Positions 28,685-37,555 of a stretch of DNA of 64,000 nt are shown piece after piece. A program made the position numbers and the translations under genes. The stretch is from Nitrospirota bacterium. GTDB lineage: Bacteria; Nitrospirota; 9FT-COMBO-42-15; HDB-SIOI813. The DNA lies in the NCBI GenBank assembly GCA_020851375.1, contig JADZCV010000047.1:1-64000 (forward strand), written 5' to 3'. How positions within the stretch are numbered: position 1 is the first letter of the stretch; every line of letters begins with the position of its first letter. The notes beneath the pieces are model-generated. The model worked only from the letters and a program-made list of their open reading frames with translations. It was not told the origin of the DNA and did no database searches.

Positions 28685-29827
28685 ATGAACAAGAAATACT
28701 TATTAGCTCCAGGTCCAACACAGGTGCCGCCTGAGGTGCTCCTCAGAATGGCCCATCCCATGATTCATCACCGTTCTCCTGATTTTACGCCTGTAATGGA
28801 GGAGGTGAGCGCCGGTCTTAAATGGTTATTCCAGACAAATAATGATGTGCTTATCCTTGCCTCAAGCGGTACAGGTGCAATGGAAGGTTCAGTCTCAAAC
28901 TTCCTCAGCCCGGGCGACAGGGTTATCACGGTAAATGGCGGAAAGTTTGGCGAGCGCTGGGGGAAGATTTGCAAGGCGTTTGGTGTAAATGCCGTTGAGA
29001 TAAAGGTTGAATGGGGTGATGCAGTTGATCCGTCAGTTATAGCAGATCATCTCAAAAAAGATCCCTCAATAAAGGCTGTTTATGTACAGGCAAGCGAGAC
29101 ATCCACAGGAGTAGCTCATGATGTAAAGACTATTGCCGGGATTGTCAGAAACTATCCTGATACTATGTTTGTCGTTGACGCCATAACTGCTCTTGGCGTT
29201 TTCGATATTAAACCAGACGAGTGGGGGATAGACATACTTGTTACAGGCTCTCAGAAGGCTTTAATGCTGCCCCCGGGCCTTGCCTTTGCCAGTGTCAGTG
29301 AAAAGGCGTGGAAAAAGAATGAAACTGCAAAATGTTCGAGGTTCTATATTGACTTTAAAAAGGAACGGGAGAATATAAGGAAGAATACTACTGCCTATAC
29401 ACCTGCAGTGTCTCTTATAATAGGACTTCAGCAGGTGCTAAGGATGCTTAAGGAAGAGGGTCTGGATAATATTTTTACAAGGCACCATATGCTGGCAGCT
29501 GCTACAAGAGAAGGTATGAAGGGTTTTGGGCTCGATTTGCTTCCACGCACGTCTCCGAGCGATGCAGTTACCGCTGTCCGGGCGCCTGAAGGTTTTGACG
29601 GCCAGCAGATATACAAGCGGTTGAGAGAAAGACACGGCATTACTGCCGCCGGCGGTCAGGATCATCTGAAGGGGAAGATATTCAGGATTTCCCACATGGG
29701 TTATTGTGATAAATTTGATGTGATAACGGCAATTGCCGCGACAGAGATGGTATTAAAGGAAATGGGCTATAATGGTGAACTCGGGAGTGGTTTGAGAAGG
29801 GCAGAGGAGGTCTTTCTTAAAATCTGA
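28685..29827 (+). CDS. Class V aminotransferase, serine/alanine-glyoxylate type
   Basis: The 380-residue PLP enzyme has the fold-type I pattern: LAPGPTQVPPEVL at the N-terminus, ASSGTGAMEGSVSNF for cofactor phosphate binding, FVVDAITALG with the PLP-contacting Asp, and the Schiff-base Lys in VTGSQKALMLPPGLAF (about residue 196). Sequence family alone suggests alanine/serine-glyoxylate aminotransferase. Its position 44 bases before serA suggests it may act as phosphoserine aminotransferase in place of SerC, as reported for the Methanocaldococcus enzyme MJ0959. That role is inference. Confidence 0.85.
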   Translation: MNKKYLLAPGPTQVPPEVLLRMAHPMIHHRSPDFTPVMEEVSAGLKWLFQTNNDVLILASSGTGAMEGSVSNFLSPGDRVITVNGGKFGERWGKICKAFGVNAVEIKVEWGDAVDPSVIADHLKKDPSIKAVYVQASETSTGVAHDVKTIAGIVRNYPDTMFVVDAITALGVFDIKPDEWGIDILVTGSQKALMLPPGLAFASVSEKAWKKNETAKCSRFYIDFKKERENIRKNTTAYTPAVSLIIGLQQVLRMLKEEGLDNIFTRHHMLAAATREGMKGFGLDLLPRTSPSDAVTAVRAPEGFDGQQIYKRLRERHGITAAGGQDHLKGKIFRISHMGYCDKFDVITAIAATEMVLKEMGYNGELGSGLRRAEEVFLKI

Positions 29828-29871
29828 GAGCCCGGATCACAGGTGACAGATTTGAGTTAGCAACAATTGCA

Positions 29872-31452
29872 ATGCGTGTACTGGTCAGTGACAACATATC
29901 TGATAAGGGCGTAGAGATACTTAAAAACGCCGGCCTCGATGTTGACGTAAAAACAAAATTAAGCCCATCTGAATTAATCAATATTATAGGTGAGTATGAA
30001 GGCCTTGTTGTGCGCAGCGCTACAAAGGTTACAGCAGAAGTAATCAGCGCTGCAAAAAAACTGAAGGTTGTAGGAAGGGCAGGGGCCGGACTCGATAATA
30101 TTGACGTACCGGCGTCTACCAAAAAGGGTGTGGTTGTAATGAATACACCCGGAGGCAATACTGTGACAACCGCAGAGCATGCTGTTGCAATGCTTTTGTC
30201 TCTGGTTCGAATGATCCCGCAGGCCACTGCATCTACAAAGAGCGGGAAATGGGAGAAGAACAAATTTACAGGTCAGGAGTTTTTTAATAAGACTTATGGC
30301 ATAGTCGGCATGGGAAGGGTTGGGGGGCATGTTGCCAAACTGGGACAGGGCCTTCTGATGAATGTGCTTGCCTTTGATCCATATTTATCACAGGAAAACG
30401 CTCAGAAAATGGGTGTTGAGCTTGTGTCTCTTGATGAAATTTACCGCCGTTCCGACTTTATAACCATACATACACCACTTACAGCCGAGACCAGAGATCT
30501 GATTGGAGCCGGTGCAATTGCCAGCATGAAGGATGGGGTTCTTATAGTCAATTGCGCGCGTGGCGGAATAGTTGATGAATCTGCGCTTTATGAAGGTTTA
30601 AAATCAGGGAAGATCGGCGGAGCGGCCTTTGATGTATTTGTGCAGGAGCCGGTGGATGCGCAAAATCCGCTTCTAACCCTTGACAATTTTGTATGTACAC
30701 CTCATCTTGGCGCGTCAACAATGGAGGCTCAGGAAAATGTTGCGCTTGCCATTGCAGAGCAGATAGTGGATTACCTTACAAAAGGGGTAATTCGCAACGC
30801 AGCTAATTTCCCTTCTGTATCCCCTGATGTCCTTCCAAGACTTCAACCCTATATATCACTTGCTGAAAAGCTTGGGGCATTTCAGGCATCAGTCTGCGAA
30901 GGTGCCATAGAAAAGGTTAACATTGAGTATCGCGGGAAGGTGGCGGACCTTACTGTAGCTCCGCTCACGATTGCAGCGCTCAAGGGATTGCTGACTCCCA
31001 TACTGGAGGACTCTGTAAATTATGTCAATGCACCGTCTATTGCGCAGGAGAGGGGAATCAGCGTAGAGGAGTCCAGAAATCGTGATGCAGGAGATTATAT
31101 CAGTCTTATTACAATTAAAGTCAGTACCAGCGCAGGTGCAAATGAAGCTAAGGGTGCGTTATTCAGCAGGAGAGATCCAAGAATAATAGAGATAAACGGA
31201 TACCCTCTGGAAGTGGTACCTGAAGGATACATGATTGTACTGTCTAATGTTGACAAACCAGGAGTAGTTGGAAACATAGGTTCAATACTTGGACAACATA
31301 ACATTAATATTGCCAGGATGCAATTTGGAAGAGATGTACCCGGTGGCAAGGTGTTGTCAGTTATTAGCATAGACTCTCCAGCCTCGCCTGAACTGATGGA
31401 GCAGATGAAGAGGCTTCCTAATGTTCTGTCAGTAAAGCAGATAAAACTCTGA
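29872..31452 (+). CDS. serA: D-3-phosphoglycerate dehydrogenase
   Basis: SerA oxidises 3-phosphoglycerate, the first step of serine synthesis. The 526-residue long form has the substrate and NAD domains (GRAGAGLDNIDVPAS, then GIVGMGRVGGHVAKLGQG near residue 145, the catalytic region INCARGGIVDE-like and TPHLGASTMEAQ), an intervening domain and a C-terminal ACT domain (about 453-526: MIVLSNVDKPGVVGNIGSIL). Serine feedback control is plausible from the ACT domain. Confidence 0.97.
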   Translation: MRVLVSDNISDKGVEILKNAGLDVDVKTKLSPSELINIIGEYEGLVVRSATKVTAEVISAAKKLKVVGRAGAGLDNIDVPASTKKGVVVMNTPGGNTVTTAEHAVAMLLSLVRMIPQATASTKSGKWEKNKFTGQEFFNKTYGIVGMGRVGGHVAKLGQGLLMNVLAFDPYLSQENAQKMGVELVSLDEIYRRSDFITIHTPLTAETRDLIGAGAIASMKDGVLIVNCARGGIVDESALYEGLKSGKIGGAAFDVFVQEPVDAQNPLLTLDNFVCTPHLGASTMEAQENVALAIAEQIVDYLTKGVIRNAANFPSVSPDVLPRLQPYISLAEKLGAFQASVCEGAIEKVNIEYRGKVADLTVAPLTIAALKGLLTPILEDSVNYVNAPSIAQERGISVEESRNRDAGDYISLITIKVSTSAGANEAKGALFSRRDPRIIEINGYPLEVVPEGYMIVLSNVDKPGVVGNIGSILGQHNINIARMQFGRDVPGGKVLSVISIDSPASPELMEQMKRLPNVLSVKQIKL

Positions 31453-31457
31453 CGACT

Positions 31458-31578
31458 TCTAAAATGGCCAGACGCGGTGTTGCGCTGCATCCTTCGTCAC
31501 TGCGGCGTACCTGAAAGTACGCATCATTCCTCAGGATTTGCGTGCCTTGCGCACGATTGCAATTAAACCTCTAAAATG
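31458..31578. repeat. Palindromic repeat element between serA and hisZ
   Basis: A unit of about 103 bases is flanked by identical 9-bp direct repeats TCTAAAATG (31458-31466 and 31570-31578), which look like a target-site duplication. Inside, GCGTAC-CTGAAA-GTACGC (31505-31522) and CGTGC-CTTGC-GCACG (31541-31555) are hairpins. The unit is more GC-rich than its flanks and has no reading frame. I infer a MITE- or REP-like dispersed element. Confidence 0.7.
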
Positions 31579-31638
31579 TTATTGTAATGTAATTTATCAG
31601 GGCAAATTAATCTTAATTTTCTATAGCATACATTGATC

Positions 31639-32937
31639 ATGAAAAAAAGCGTTCAGCCGTCCAGTACCTCTACCCCTCGCGGGATGGCAACACATTTACC
31701 AGCCAGCGCATTGCTGCGCCGTCATGTACAGGATACAGTGCTGGCAACTTTTTTTAAATGGGGCTACAGGGAAGTTATACCTTCTGTCTTTGAATACCTT
31801 GATGTTCTTGCCAGAGGTCTCAGCAGTATACTGCTCGAGAAAAGCTATAAATTTGTGGACAGGGACAGCGGAAGGCTGATGTTGCTGAGGCCTGATATCA
31901 CTCCTCAGGTTGCCAGGATGGTGGCAGGTATCCTGTCAGATGAACCAAAACCAATAAGGTTGTGTTATTACGGCAATGTCTTCAGGTATGAGGAGTCTCA
32001 TGCAGGACTGGAGCGGGAGATGTTTCAGGCGGGATGTGAGCTTGCAGGTGCGGCATCACCGGAGGCAGATGCGGAGATTATTGCTGTTGCAGCAGAGTCA
32101 ATAAAAAAGTTTGGGATAAGTGATTTCAGGATTGTAATAAGCCACGCAGGCTATCTTTCAGGGATGATGACATGCATCAGAGAGTCTTTGCCGGGGGCCC
32201 TGTCTCATGATTTTGAGCATGCCTTGCGGGATGCAATATCAAAAAAGGATGCGTGCCGGGCAGGAGAATTACTTGATAGTTCTGGAGCAGATCTTCCGGT
32301 AAGGGAAAACGTCCTGCAGGTATTGAAGTTATATGGCGAAGAAGATGTTTTTGAAAGGGCCGCCCGATTTATCAACAACCCTGAGTCAGATAATGCCTTG
32401 CGCAACCTCCGTGAAATTTATGAGTTGTTAAGTGTATACGGCCTTAAAGGACGGGTATTTATAGATTTGTGTGAGATGAGGGGAATTGATTACTATACGG
32501 GATTATTTTTTGAAATATTTCATGATGGTGTAGCCTATCCTCTTGGACGCGGAGGAAGATATGATAATTTGATCGGCAGATTTGGCCTTGACTGCCCATC
32601 TACAGGATTTGCAATTGATGTGGAATCAATAATTATGGCAAAAGAAAAGAGGTATGGTGTTTCTCTGCCTGATGAAAGCATCGGATATCTGGTTTATCTC
32701 TGTAATGAACAGGTGAAAAATAACATTGCGTTATCCGGGGCATTAAGAAGCGCCGGACACAGGGTAATTCCAGGTACGGGTTTGGAAACAATAGATGTGG
32801 CAATCGAATATGCAACAAGCAATAACATAGAGAAGATTATCACAGATGGAAAAGACTCCGGACATTATTTTGTGATTGATGTCAAAACAGGGAAGATGGA
32901 GCATATGGATCGAACCCGGCTGGTTTATAGTGATTGA
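31639..32937 (+). CDS. hisZ: ATP phosphoribosyltransferase regulatory subunit HisZ
   Basis: HisZ is a catalytically inactive HisRS-like protein that forms a complex with short HisG in histidine synthesis. The 432-residue product has class II synthetase blocks (RPDITPQVARMVAG, YYGNVFRYEES, GLEREMFQAGCELAG) and REMRGIDYYTG-like and PLGRGGRYDNLIGRFG segments, with no anticodon-binding C-terminal domain of HisS. I use ATG 31639; an in-frame TTG at 31633 adds two residues. No hisG is in the window. Confidence 0.88.
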   Translation: MKKSVQPSSTSTPRGMATHLPASALLRRHVQDTVLATFFKWGYREVIPSVFEYLDVLARGLSSILLEKSYKFVDRDSGRLMLLRPDITPQVARMVAGILSDEPKPIRLCYYGNVFRYEESHAGLEREMFQAGCELAGAASPEADAEIIAVAAESIKKFGISDFRIVISHAGYLSGMMTCIRESLPGALSHDFEHALRDAISKKDACRAGELLDSSGADLPVRENVLQVLKLYGEEDVFERAARFINNPESDNALRNLREIYELLSVYGLKGRVFIDLCEMRGIDYYTGLFFEIFHDGVAYPLGRGGRYDNLIGRFGLDCPSTGFAIDVESIIMAKEKRYGVSLPDESIGYLVYLCNEQVKNNIALSGALRSAGHRVIPGTGLETIDVAIEYATSNNIEKIITDGKDSGHYFVIDVKTGKMEHMDRTRLVYSD

Positions 32938-32950
32938 AATAAAGTGAGGC

Positions 32951-34330
32951 ATGACTATGGGTGCATATACAGCTGACATAGAAGATTCGACATTCAAGGT
33001 ACCTCCCCAGAATATTGAGGCAGAGCAATCTGTCCTTGGCGCTATACTGATTGAAAACAGCGCTATATACAAGGCTATTGAAGTTATTAATGCCAATGAT
33101 TTCTACAAAGAGGCGCATAAGAGGATATTTGTCTCGATGCTCGAACTGAATGAAAAGAACGAGGCAATAGACCTTGTAACCCTTACTGACTATCTGCGAA
33201 AAAAGAATGACATTGAGTTTGTGGGAGGAGTTACATATCTTGCAATGCTCTCAAATATGGTTCCTACTGCCGCAAATATCAGATATCATGCAAAGATTGT
33301 ATCTGAAAAATCATTGCTAAGAAGTCTGATAAACACTGCAACAGAGATTGTTACCAGGGGATATGAGAATCTTCAGGATATTGATGACCTACTCGATTTT
33401 GCTGAAAATGCCATCTTCAGCATATCTGAAAACAAGATTAAACGTTCGTTCATTCATATAAAAGATATTATTAAAGACAGTTTTGAGACTATAGAGAAAC
33501 TGTCGGAGAAAAAGGAACGTGTTGTTGGGGTACCTTCAGGATTTGTTGATCTTGATAGCATGACAACGGGATTTCATCCTGCTGATCTGATAATTATTGC
33601 AGGGCGGCCATCCATGGGCAAGACCGCGTTTTGTTTATCCATTGCCCAGCATGCCGGTATTGAAAAAAAAGAACCGGTAGCGATATTCAGTCTTGAGATG
33701 ACAAAGGAGCAGATAGTAACGAGATTATTATGTGCAGAGGCAAGGGTTGATGCGCACAAGTTACGCTCCGGATTCCTGAGTAAATCTGACTGGCCGAAAT
33801 TGACAAATGCCGCCGGACGCATATCTGAGTCTGCCATTTTTATAGATGATACACCGGCAATATCTGCACTTGAAATAAAGGCCAAGGCAAGACGGCTTAA
33901 AGCTGAACATGGTTTGAGTCTTTTAATTGTTGACTATCTTCAGATCATGGGAGGGAGGTCTGCCGGCAGGAGGGGAGGGACGGAAACCCGTGAACAGGAA
34001 ATATCTGACATATCAAGGTCCCTTAAGGCCCTTGCCAAAGAATTAAATGTGCCTGTAATAGCATTGTCTCAGTTAAACAGGGCTGTTGAGGCAAGGCATG
34101 ACAGAAGGCCTATGCTCGCTGACCTCAGGGAGTCCGGTGCCATCGAACAGGATGCAGATGTGATTATATTTATTAACAGGGAAGAGGTTTACAAGCAGAC
34201 TGAAGAAAACAGGGGGATTGCTGAGATTATAATTGGTAAGCAGAGAAATGGCCCGATAGGATCGGTTAAACTTGCCTTTCTTGATAAATATACAAAATTC
34301 GATAACCTCGAAAAGGTTCATGGTCAGTAA
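32951..34330 (+). CDS. dnaB: Replicative DNA helicase DnaB
   Basis: DnaB is the hexameric fork helicase. The N-terminal domain starts VPPQNIEAEQSVLGAIL, and the RecA-like C-terminal domain has Walker A GRPSMGKTAF (about residue 218), Walker B LLIVDYLQIM and SRSLKALAKELNVPVIALSQ. Length is 459 residues, with no intein. It follows hisZ by 13 bases. Confidence 0.97.
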   Translation: MTMGAYTADIEDSTFKVPPQNIEAEQSVLGAILIENSAIYKAIEVINANDFYKEAHKRIFVSMLELNEKNEAIDLVTLTDYLRKKNDIEFVGGVTYLAMLSNMVPTAANIRYHAKIVSEKSLLRSLINTATEIVTRGYENLQDIDDLLDFAENAIFSISENKIKRSFIHIKDIIKDSFETIEKLSEKKERVVGVPSGFVDLDSMTTGFHPADLIIIAGRPSMGKTAFCLSIAQHAGIEKKEPVAIFSLEMTKEQIVTRLLCAEARVDAHKLRSGFLSKSDWPKLTNAAGRISESAIFIDDTPAISALEIKAKARRLKAEHGLSLLIVDYLQIMGGRSAGRRGGTETREQEISDISRSLKALAKELNVPVIALSQLNRAVEARHDRRPMLADLRESGAIEQDADVIIFINREEVYKQTEENRGIAEIIIGKQRNGPIGSVKLAFLDKYTKFDNLEKVHGQ

Positions 34331-34375
34331 CAACATCTAACACTTGTCTTAATGTATGTGAAAGAAAGGAATGGA

Positions 34376-36190
34376 ATGGCCTTACGTTCAATAATCCTTG
34401 TGCTATCACTGGTAATAATGATTAATTCCTGTACGGCTGTGAAACAGGTTGCACCGGTTCAGCCGGAAGACGTTCTCACAGTTGAGACTGATGTTCAGGT
34501 CAGGACTTCTCCGGAGGCATATTATAATTTCATGCACGGATATATGGATGAGCAGGATGGTAATATCAGGGAGGCCCTTAAGAAATATGAAATGGCACTG
34601 TCTTATGACGAGAATTCACTGTTTATGCTGGCCCGGGTTGCGACACTTCAGGCCAAATTGGGACAGATTGAAAATGCCATTGAGAGCATGAAGAGGCTAA
34701 TTAATGTGGCGCCACGTCCGAATGCAGCAAAGTTCCTGCTGGCGGAGATGTATTTCAATGCAGGCGAATTTGAGAAGTCTGTTGAAACATTTGACCAGCT
34801 TATTGATAAGGAACCTGTTTCCGTCAAGGTATATTTAAACCGGGGGCTGGCTCTTGCTAACATGAAACGATTTGATGAGGCTGAGGAATCAATCAGCAGG
34901 GGAATCAGTCTTGATCCGGACAATCCCACCGGATATGTATTCATGGGTGATCTGTTTTTTGAGCAGGGCAAGACAGGGAAGGCAAGGAGATATTACAAGA
35001 AGGCAATCGCAAGGAAGAATAACTATGAGCAGGGATACCTTAAAGTGGCGTCCACTTACATGAAGGAAAAGAATTATGATAAGGCTGAGAAGACGTACGA
35101 GACGATACTGACAGAGGTCAATCCATACAGCCGTGATGCCGTTGCACAACTGACTCAATTGTATGTACAGGACAAGAGATTTGAAATTGCCATTTCGGTT
35201 TTGGAAAGGGCACTTGAGCACAATCCGAGGGATTATGATCTGCTTTTAAACCTGTCGTATCTCTATAAGGAAATTAAGGAATATCCCAGGGCCATCCAGA
35301 AGGCACAGATAGTAGTCGCTGCCAGATCAGGGGACACAAGGATGCATGCATATCTCGGATATTTGTATGAAGAGGCTGGCGATTATGACAATGCCGGAAA
35401 AGAGTACGAGAAAGTAATTCAGGCAGATCCATCAGACATTGATGCCCATCTTCACCTTGGTTTAATACTGATAAGAAAAGGTGAAAAAGGGAAGGCCGAA
35501 GAAATTCTAAAACATTGCATAGAACTTGATCCGAAACGTCCCAATAGTTATTTAATACTTGGCGTGCTTTACACTCAGGATAAAAGGTTCAGGGATGCAG
35601 AAAATGTGTACATTAGAGGTCTAGAGGCCGTACCTGACAACACGGGCATGCATTTCAATCTGGGTGTTGTATACGACAGGCTTGAGATGTTTGATGACAT
35701 GGTCATGGAGATGCGAAAAACCCTTGAGCTTGATCCTGAACATGACAATGCCTTAAATTATTTGGGATATAGTTATGCTGACAAAGGGATTAATCTCGAT
35801 GAGGCAGTTGAATTAATAACAAAGGCGCTCAGGGCGAATCCAGATAACGGCGCTTATGTGGACAGCCTTGGATGGGCATATTTCAAAAAAGGGATGGTAG
35901 AGCCTGCTTTGGAATATCTGAAGAGGGCTGCCCGGTTAATGCCTGATGACCCGGCGATCCTTGAGCATCTTGGTGATGTGTATCTTGAAAAGAACATGCG
36001 GGATGAGGCTAAGGCAGAGTGGATAAAGGCACTTGAATTGGATATAGCTAATGATAAACTCATTGCAAAATTCAGGGATGCAGGGTTTGGAGAGCCTGGA
36101 AATGAAGAGCTATTAAAGAATATATACAATGAATTAATGAACAAAAAAACCATCGAACAGCAAAAGCAAGAAAAATCAGCGCCCCGTTGA
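34376..36190 (+). CDS. TPR-repeat lipoprotein
   Basis: The predicted 604-residue protein begins MALRSIILVLSLVIMINSC, a lipoprotein signal with the modified cysteine at position 19. The rest is some fifteen TPR units, for example RFDEAEESISRGISLDPDNP and YDNAGKEYEKVIQADPSDID. ATG 34376 has AAGAAAGGA about six bases upstream; an in-frame ATG at 34352 would put eight charged residues before the signal. It is probably a periplasm-facing scaffold. The pilin genes follow, so a role in pilus assembly like Tgl/PilW is possible but unproven; those proteins are much shorter. Confidence 0.85.
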   Translation: MALRSIILVLSLVIMINSCTAVKQVAPVQPEDVLTVETDVQVRTSPEAYYNFMHGYMDEQDGNIREALKKYEMALSYDENSLFMLARVATLQAKLGQIENAIESMKRLINVAPRPNAAKFLLAEMYFNAGEFEKSVETFDQLIDKEPVSVKVYLNRGLALANMKRFDEAEESISRGISLDPDNPTGYVFMGDLFFEQGKTGKARRYYKKAIARKNNYEQGYLKVASTYMKEKNYDKAEKTYETILTEVNPYSRDAVAQLTQLYVQDKRFEIAISVLERALEHNPRDYDLLLNLSYLYKEIKEYPRAIQKAQIVVAARSGDTRMHAYLGYLYEEAGDYDNAGKEYEKVIQADPSDIDAHLHLGLILIRKGEKGKAEEILKHCIELDPKRPNSYLILGVLYTQDKRFRDAENVYIRGLEAVPDNTGMHFNLGVVYDRLEMFDDMVMEMRKTLELDPEHDNALNYLGYSYADKGINLDEAVELITKALRANPDNGAYVDSLGWAYFKKGMVEPALEYLKRAARLMPDDPAILEHLGDVYLEKNMRDEAKAEWIKALELDIANDKLIAKFRDAGFGEPGNEELLKNIYNELMNKKTIEQQKQEKSAPR

Positions 36191-36506
36191 ACCAACAAAC
36201 AGCTTCTCTAACCTTATCAGTTCGTCAAATAATCAACTATTGATGACAAAATTTGTCACTATCGAATGAATTACAGTGCGGTAATCTATAGTGTAATACA
36301 TTAAATAATACGCATATCTATCTGAATAATAAGTCATTAAAGGCTGCTTTTGACGAGCCGATAATATAGGCATGTAATATGCATTCTCATGTTGTCAAAC
36401 AAATAGAAAAATGACAGTAAAGAGAAGGAGGTGAAACAGATATAACGGTTTAACAATAACAATAACAATGCCGGACCTTTTGGCCGGTAAAAAGGAGGTA
36501 TTAGAG
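36191..36506 (+). promoter_or_regulatory. Upstream region of the pilin locus
   Basis: This 316-base AT-rich gap contains a perfect dyad TGACAAA-A-TTTGTCA (36244-36258), a smaller dyad ATTAC/GTAAT (36270-36285), a candidate sigma-70 promoter TTGACG-17-TGTAAT (36350-36378), an orphan Shine-Dalgarno AAGGAGGTGA (36425-36434) with only a four-codon GTG frame after it, and a hairpin at 36471-36487. I see no sigma-54 promoter and no c-di-GMP riboswitch core. Confidence 0.5.
36471..36487 (+). promoter_or_regulatory. Hairpin abutting the pilin ribosome-binding site
   Basis: CCGGACCTTTTGGCCGG folds into a six-pair stem with one mismatch and a TTTT loop. It ends five bases before AAGGAGG (36492-36498), the Shine-Dalgarno of the first pilin. 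It could stabilise the mRNA 5' region or tune initiation. Confidence 0.5.
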
Positions 36507-36992
36507 ATGTCAGTTTACAGAAAGATAGCAGGTAGGATTAAGATAGACAGAGAAAAGGGTTTTACCCTTATTGAATTGATGATCGTGGTTGCAATACTTG
36601 GTATATTGGCAGCCATAGCAATTCCTAATTTTATGAGGTTCCAGGCCAAGTCTAAGCAGAGTGAGGCAAAGACGAACCTGGGAGCCATCGGAACGACTGC
36701 GGAGGCATGGCGTACTGAAAACGATACATATATTGCCACGGTAGCTCAATTGGGTTGGGCCCCTCAGGGGAATACCCGTTATGGCTATTCGTATAATGCG
36801 CTGCTGTTAGCCGCCAACAATGTTGCCGGAAACTGTGCGACATCAGGGGCTGCAAACGCGGCTGCGGTTGCAGCGGCGGCCACATTTATTGCGATCGCCA
36901 ATGGGGATGTGGATAGCGATGCTACGTGTGATGTATGGCAGTATAATGAGCTTCGTGCATTGACTAACTCAACAAATGACGTTAGTGGTTAA
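36507..36992 (+). CDS. Type IV pilin, first paralogue
   Basis: The predicted 161-residue prepilin has an 18-residue leader ending in Gly, then Phe+1, Glu+5 and the hydrophobic helix FTLIELMIVVAILGILAAIA with Pro22. Prepilin peptidase would cut before Phe. Two cysteines near the C-terminus (AGNCATSG and DATCDVWQ) could close the usual disulfide loop. An Ala-rich stretch lies before the second. ATG 36507 is set by AAGGAGG eight bases upstream; an in-frame ATG at 36468 lacks such a site and breaks the leader pattern. A terminator follows. Confidence 0.93.
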   Translation: MSVYRKIAGRIKIDREKGFTLIELMIVVAILGILAAIAIPNFMRFQAKSKQSEAKTNLGAIGTTAEAWRTENDTYIATVAQLGWAPQGNTRYGYSYNALLLAANNVAGNCATSGAANAAAVAAAATFIAIANGDVDSDATCDVWQYNELRALTNSTNDVSG

Positions 36993-37022
36993 CAGATAAA
37001 ACAAAACGTCATGTTGTTTCAT

Positions 37023-37055
37023 AAAAGGGGCGTTCGTAATCAGCGCCCCTTTTTT
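37023..37055 (+). terminator. Intrinsic terminator between the two pilin genes
   Basis: AAAAGGGGCG at 37023-37032 pairs perfectly with CGCCCCTTTT at 37044-37053 over ten base pairs, followed by two more T residues. It lies 30 bases after the first pilin and 31 bases before the second. Downstream pilin and ABC genes would depend on read-through or a separate promoter. Confidence 0.92.
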
Positions 37056-37085
37056 ATACCCTGTGACTCTGGAAAAGGCAGGATT

Positions 37086-37544
37086 ATGGTTAGAAAAGTC
37101 AATCAAAATGGTTTTACACTCATAGAGCTGATGATTGTTGTAGGCATCCTCGGCATTCTTGCTACCCTGGCCCTGGGCAGTTTTCTAAGCTACCAGGCGA
37201 AGGCCAAGCAGGCTGAAGTGAAGGCAAATTTGGGCGCCATCGGAGAGATGGCCATTACATACAAATCGGAATACGATACCTATAATACAGACTGGGCTGG
37301 AATCGGGTGGGATCCCCGCAAAATAACCAGATATTGTTATTGGTATAATGGCATTGCTGCAGCCGGAACCCCAACAGCCCCGGAAGCCGGGGTTGACTAT
37401 TCTGATCCTGGTTCTGCAGCTGCCGCTAATTCTTTTTCTGCTGCTGGTGTGGGGAATATTGATCGTGATGTTTCTTCAGATCAATGGCTGTTCGATCAGA
37501 ATAGAATCTTTATTATTCAGCAGAATGATGTTACCACCCCATAA
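37086..37544 (+). CDS. Type IV pilin, second divergent paralogue
   Basis: This 152-residue prepilin has a nine-residue leader (MVRKVNQNG) and mature start FTLIELMIVVGILGILATLA. It shares the first pilin's body plan (NLGAIG, DTY, IGW and RY-x-Y-x-YN positions) but differs in key points: Gly replaces Pro22, the C-terminal disulfide pair is missing, and a lone Cys lies in RYCYWYN. It lies beyond a strong terminator and 11 bases before the next gene. It may be a minor pilin or a subunit of a separate filament. ATG 37086 follows AAAAGGCAGG. Confidence 0.9.
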   Translation: MVRKVNQNGFTLIELMIVVGILGILATLALGSFLSYQAKAKQAEVKANLGAIGEMAITYKSEYDTYNTDWAGIGWDPRKITRYCYWYNGIAAAGTPTAPEAGVDYSDPGSAAAANSFSAAGVGNIDRDVSSDQWLFDQNRIFIIQQNDVTTP

Positions 37545-37555
37545 CGAAGTAATAT

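Noticed and set aside
31633-32937. Histidyl-tRNA synthetase (hisS)
   Set aside because: The class II core is shared, but the anticodon-binding domain is missing and motif details fit HisZ better.
36191-36506. Riboswitch or sigma-54 promoter before the first pilin
   Set aside because: No GEMM-type core and no GG-N10-GC spacing were found. Only a sigma-70-like candidate and dyads remain.
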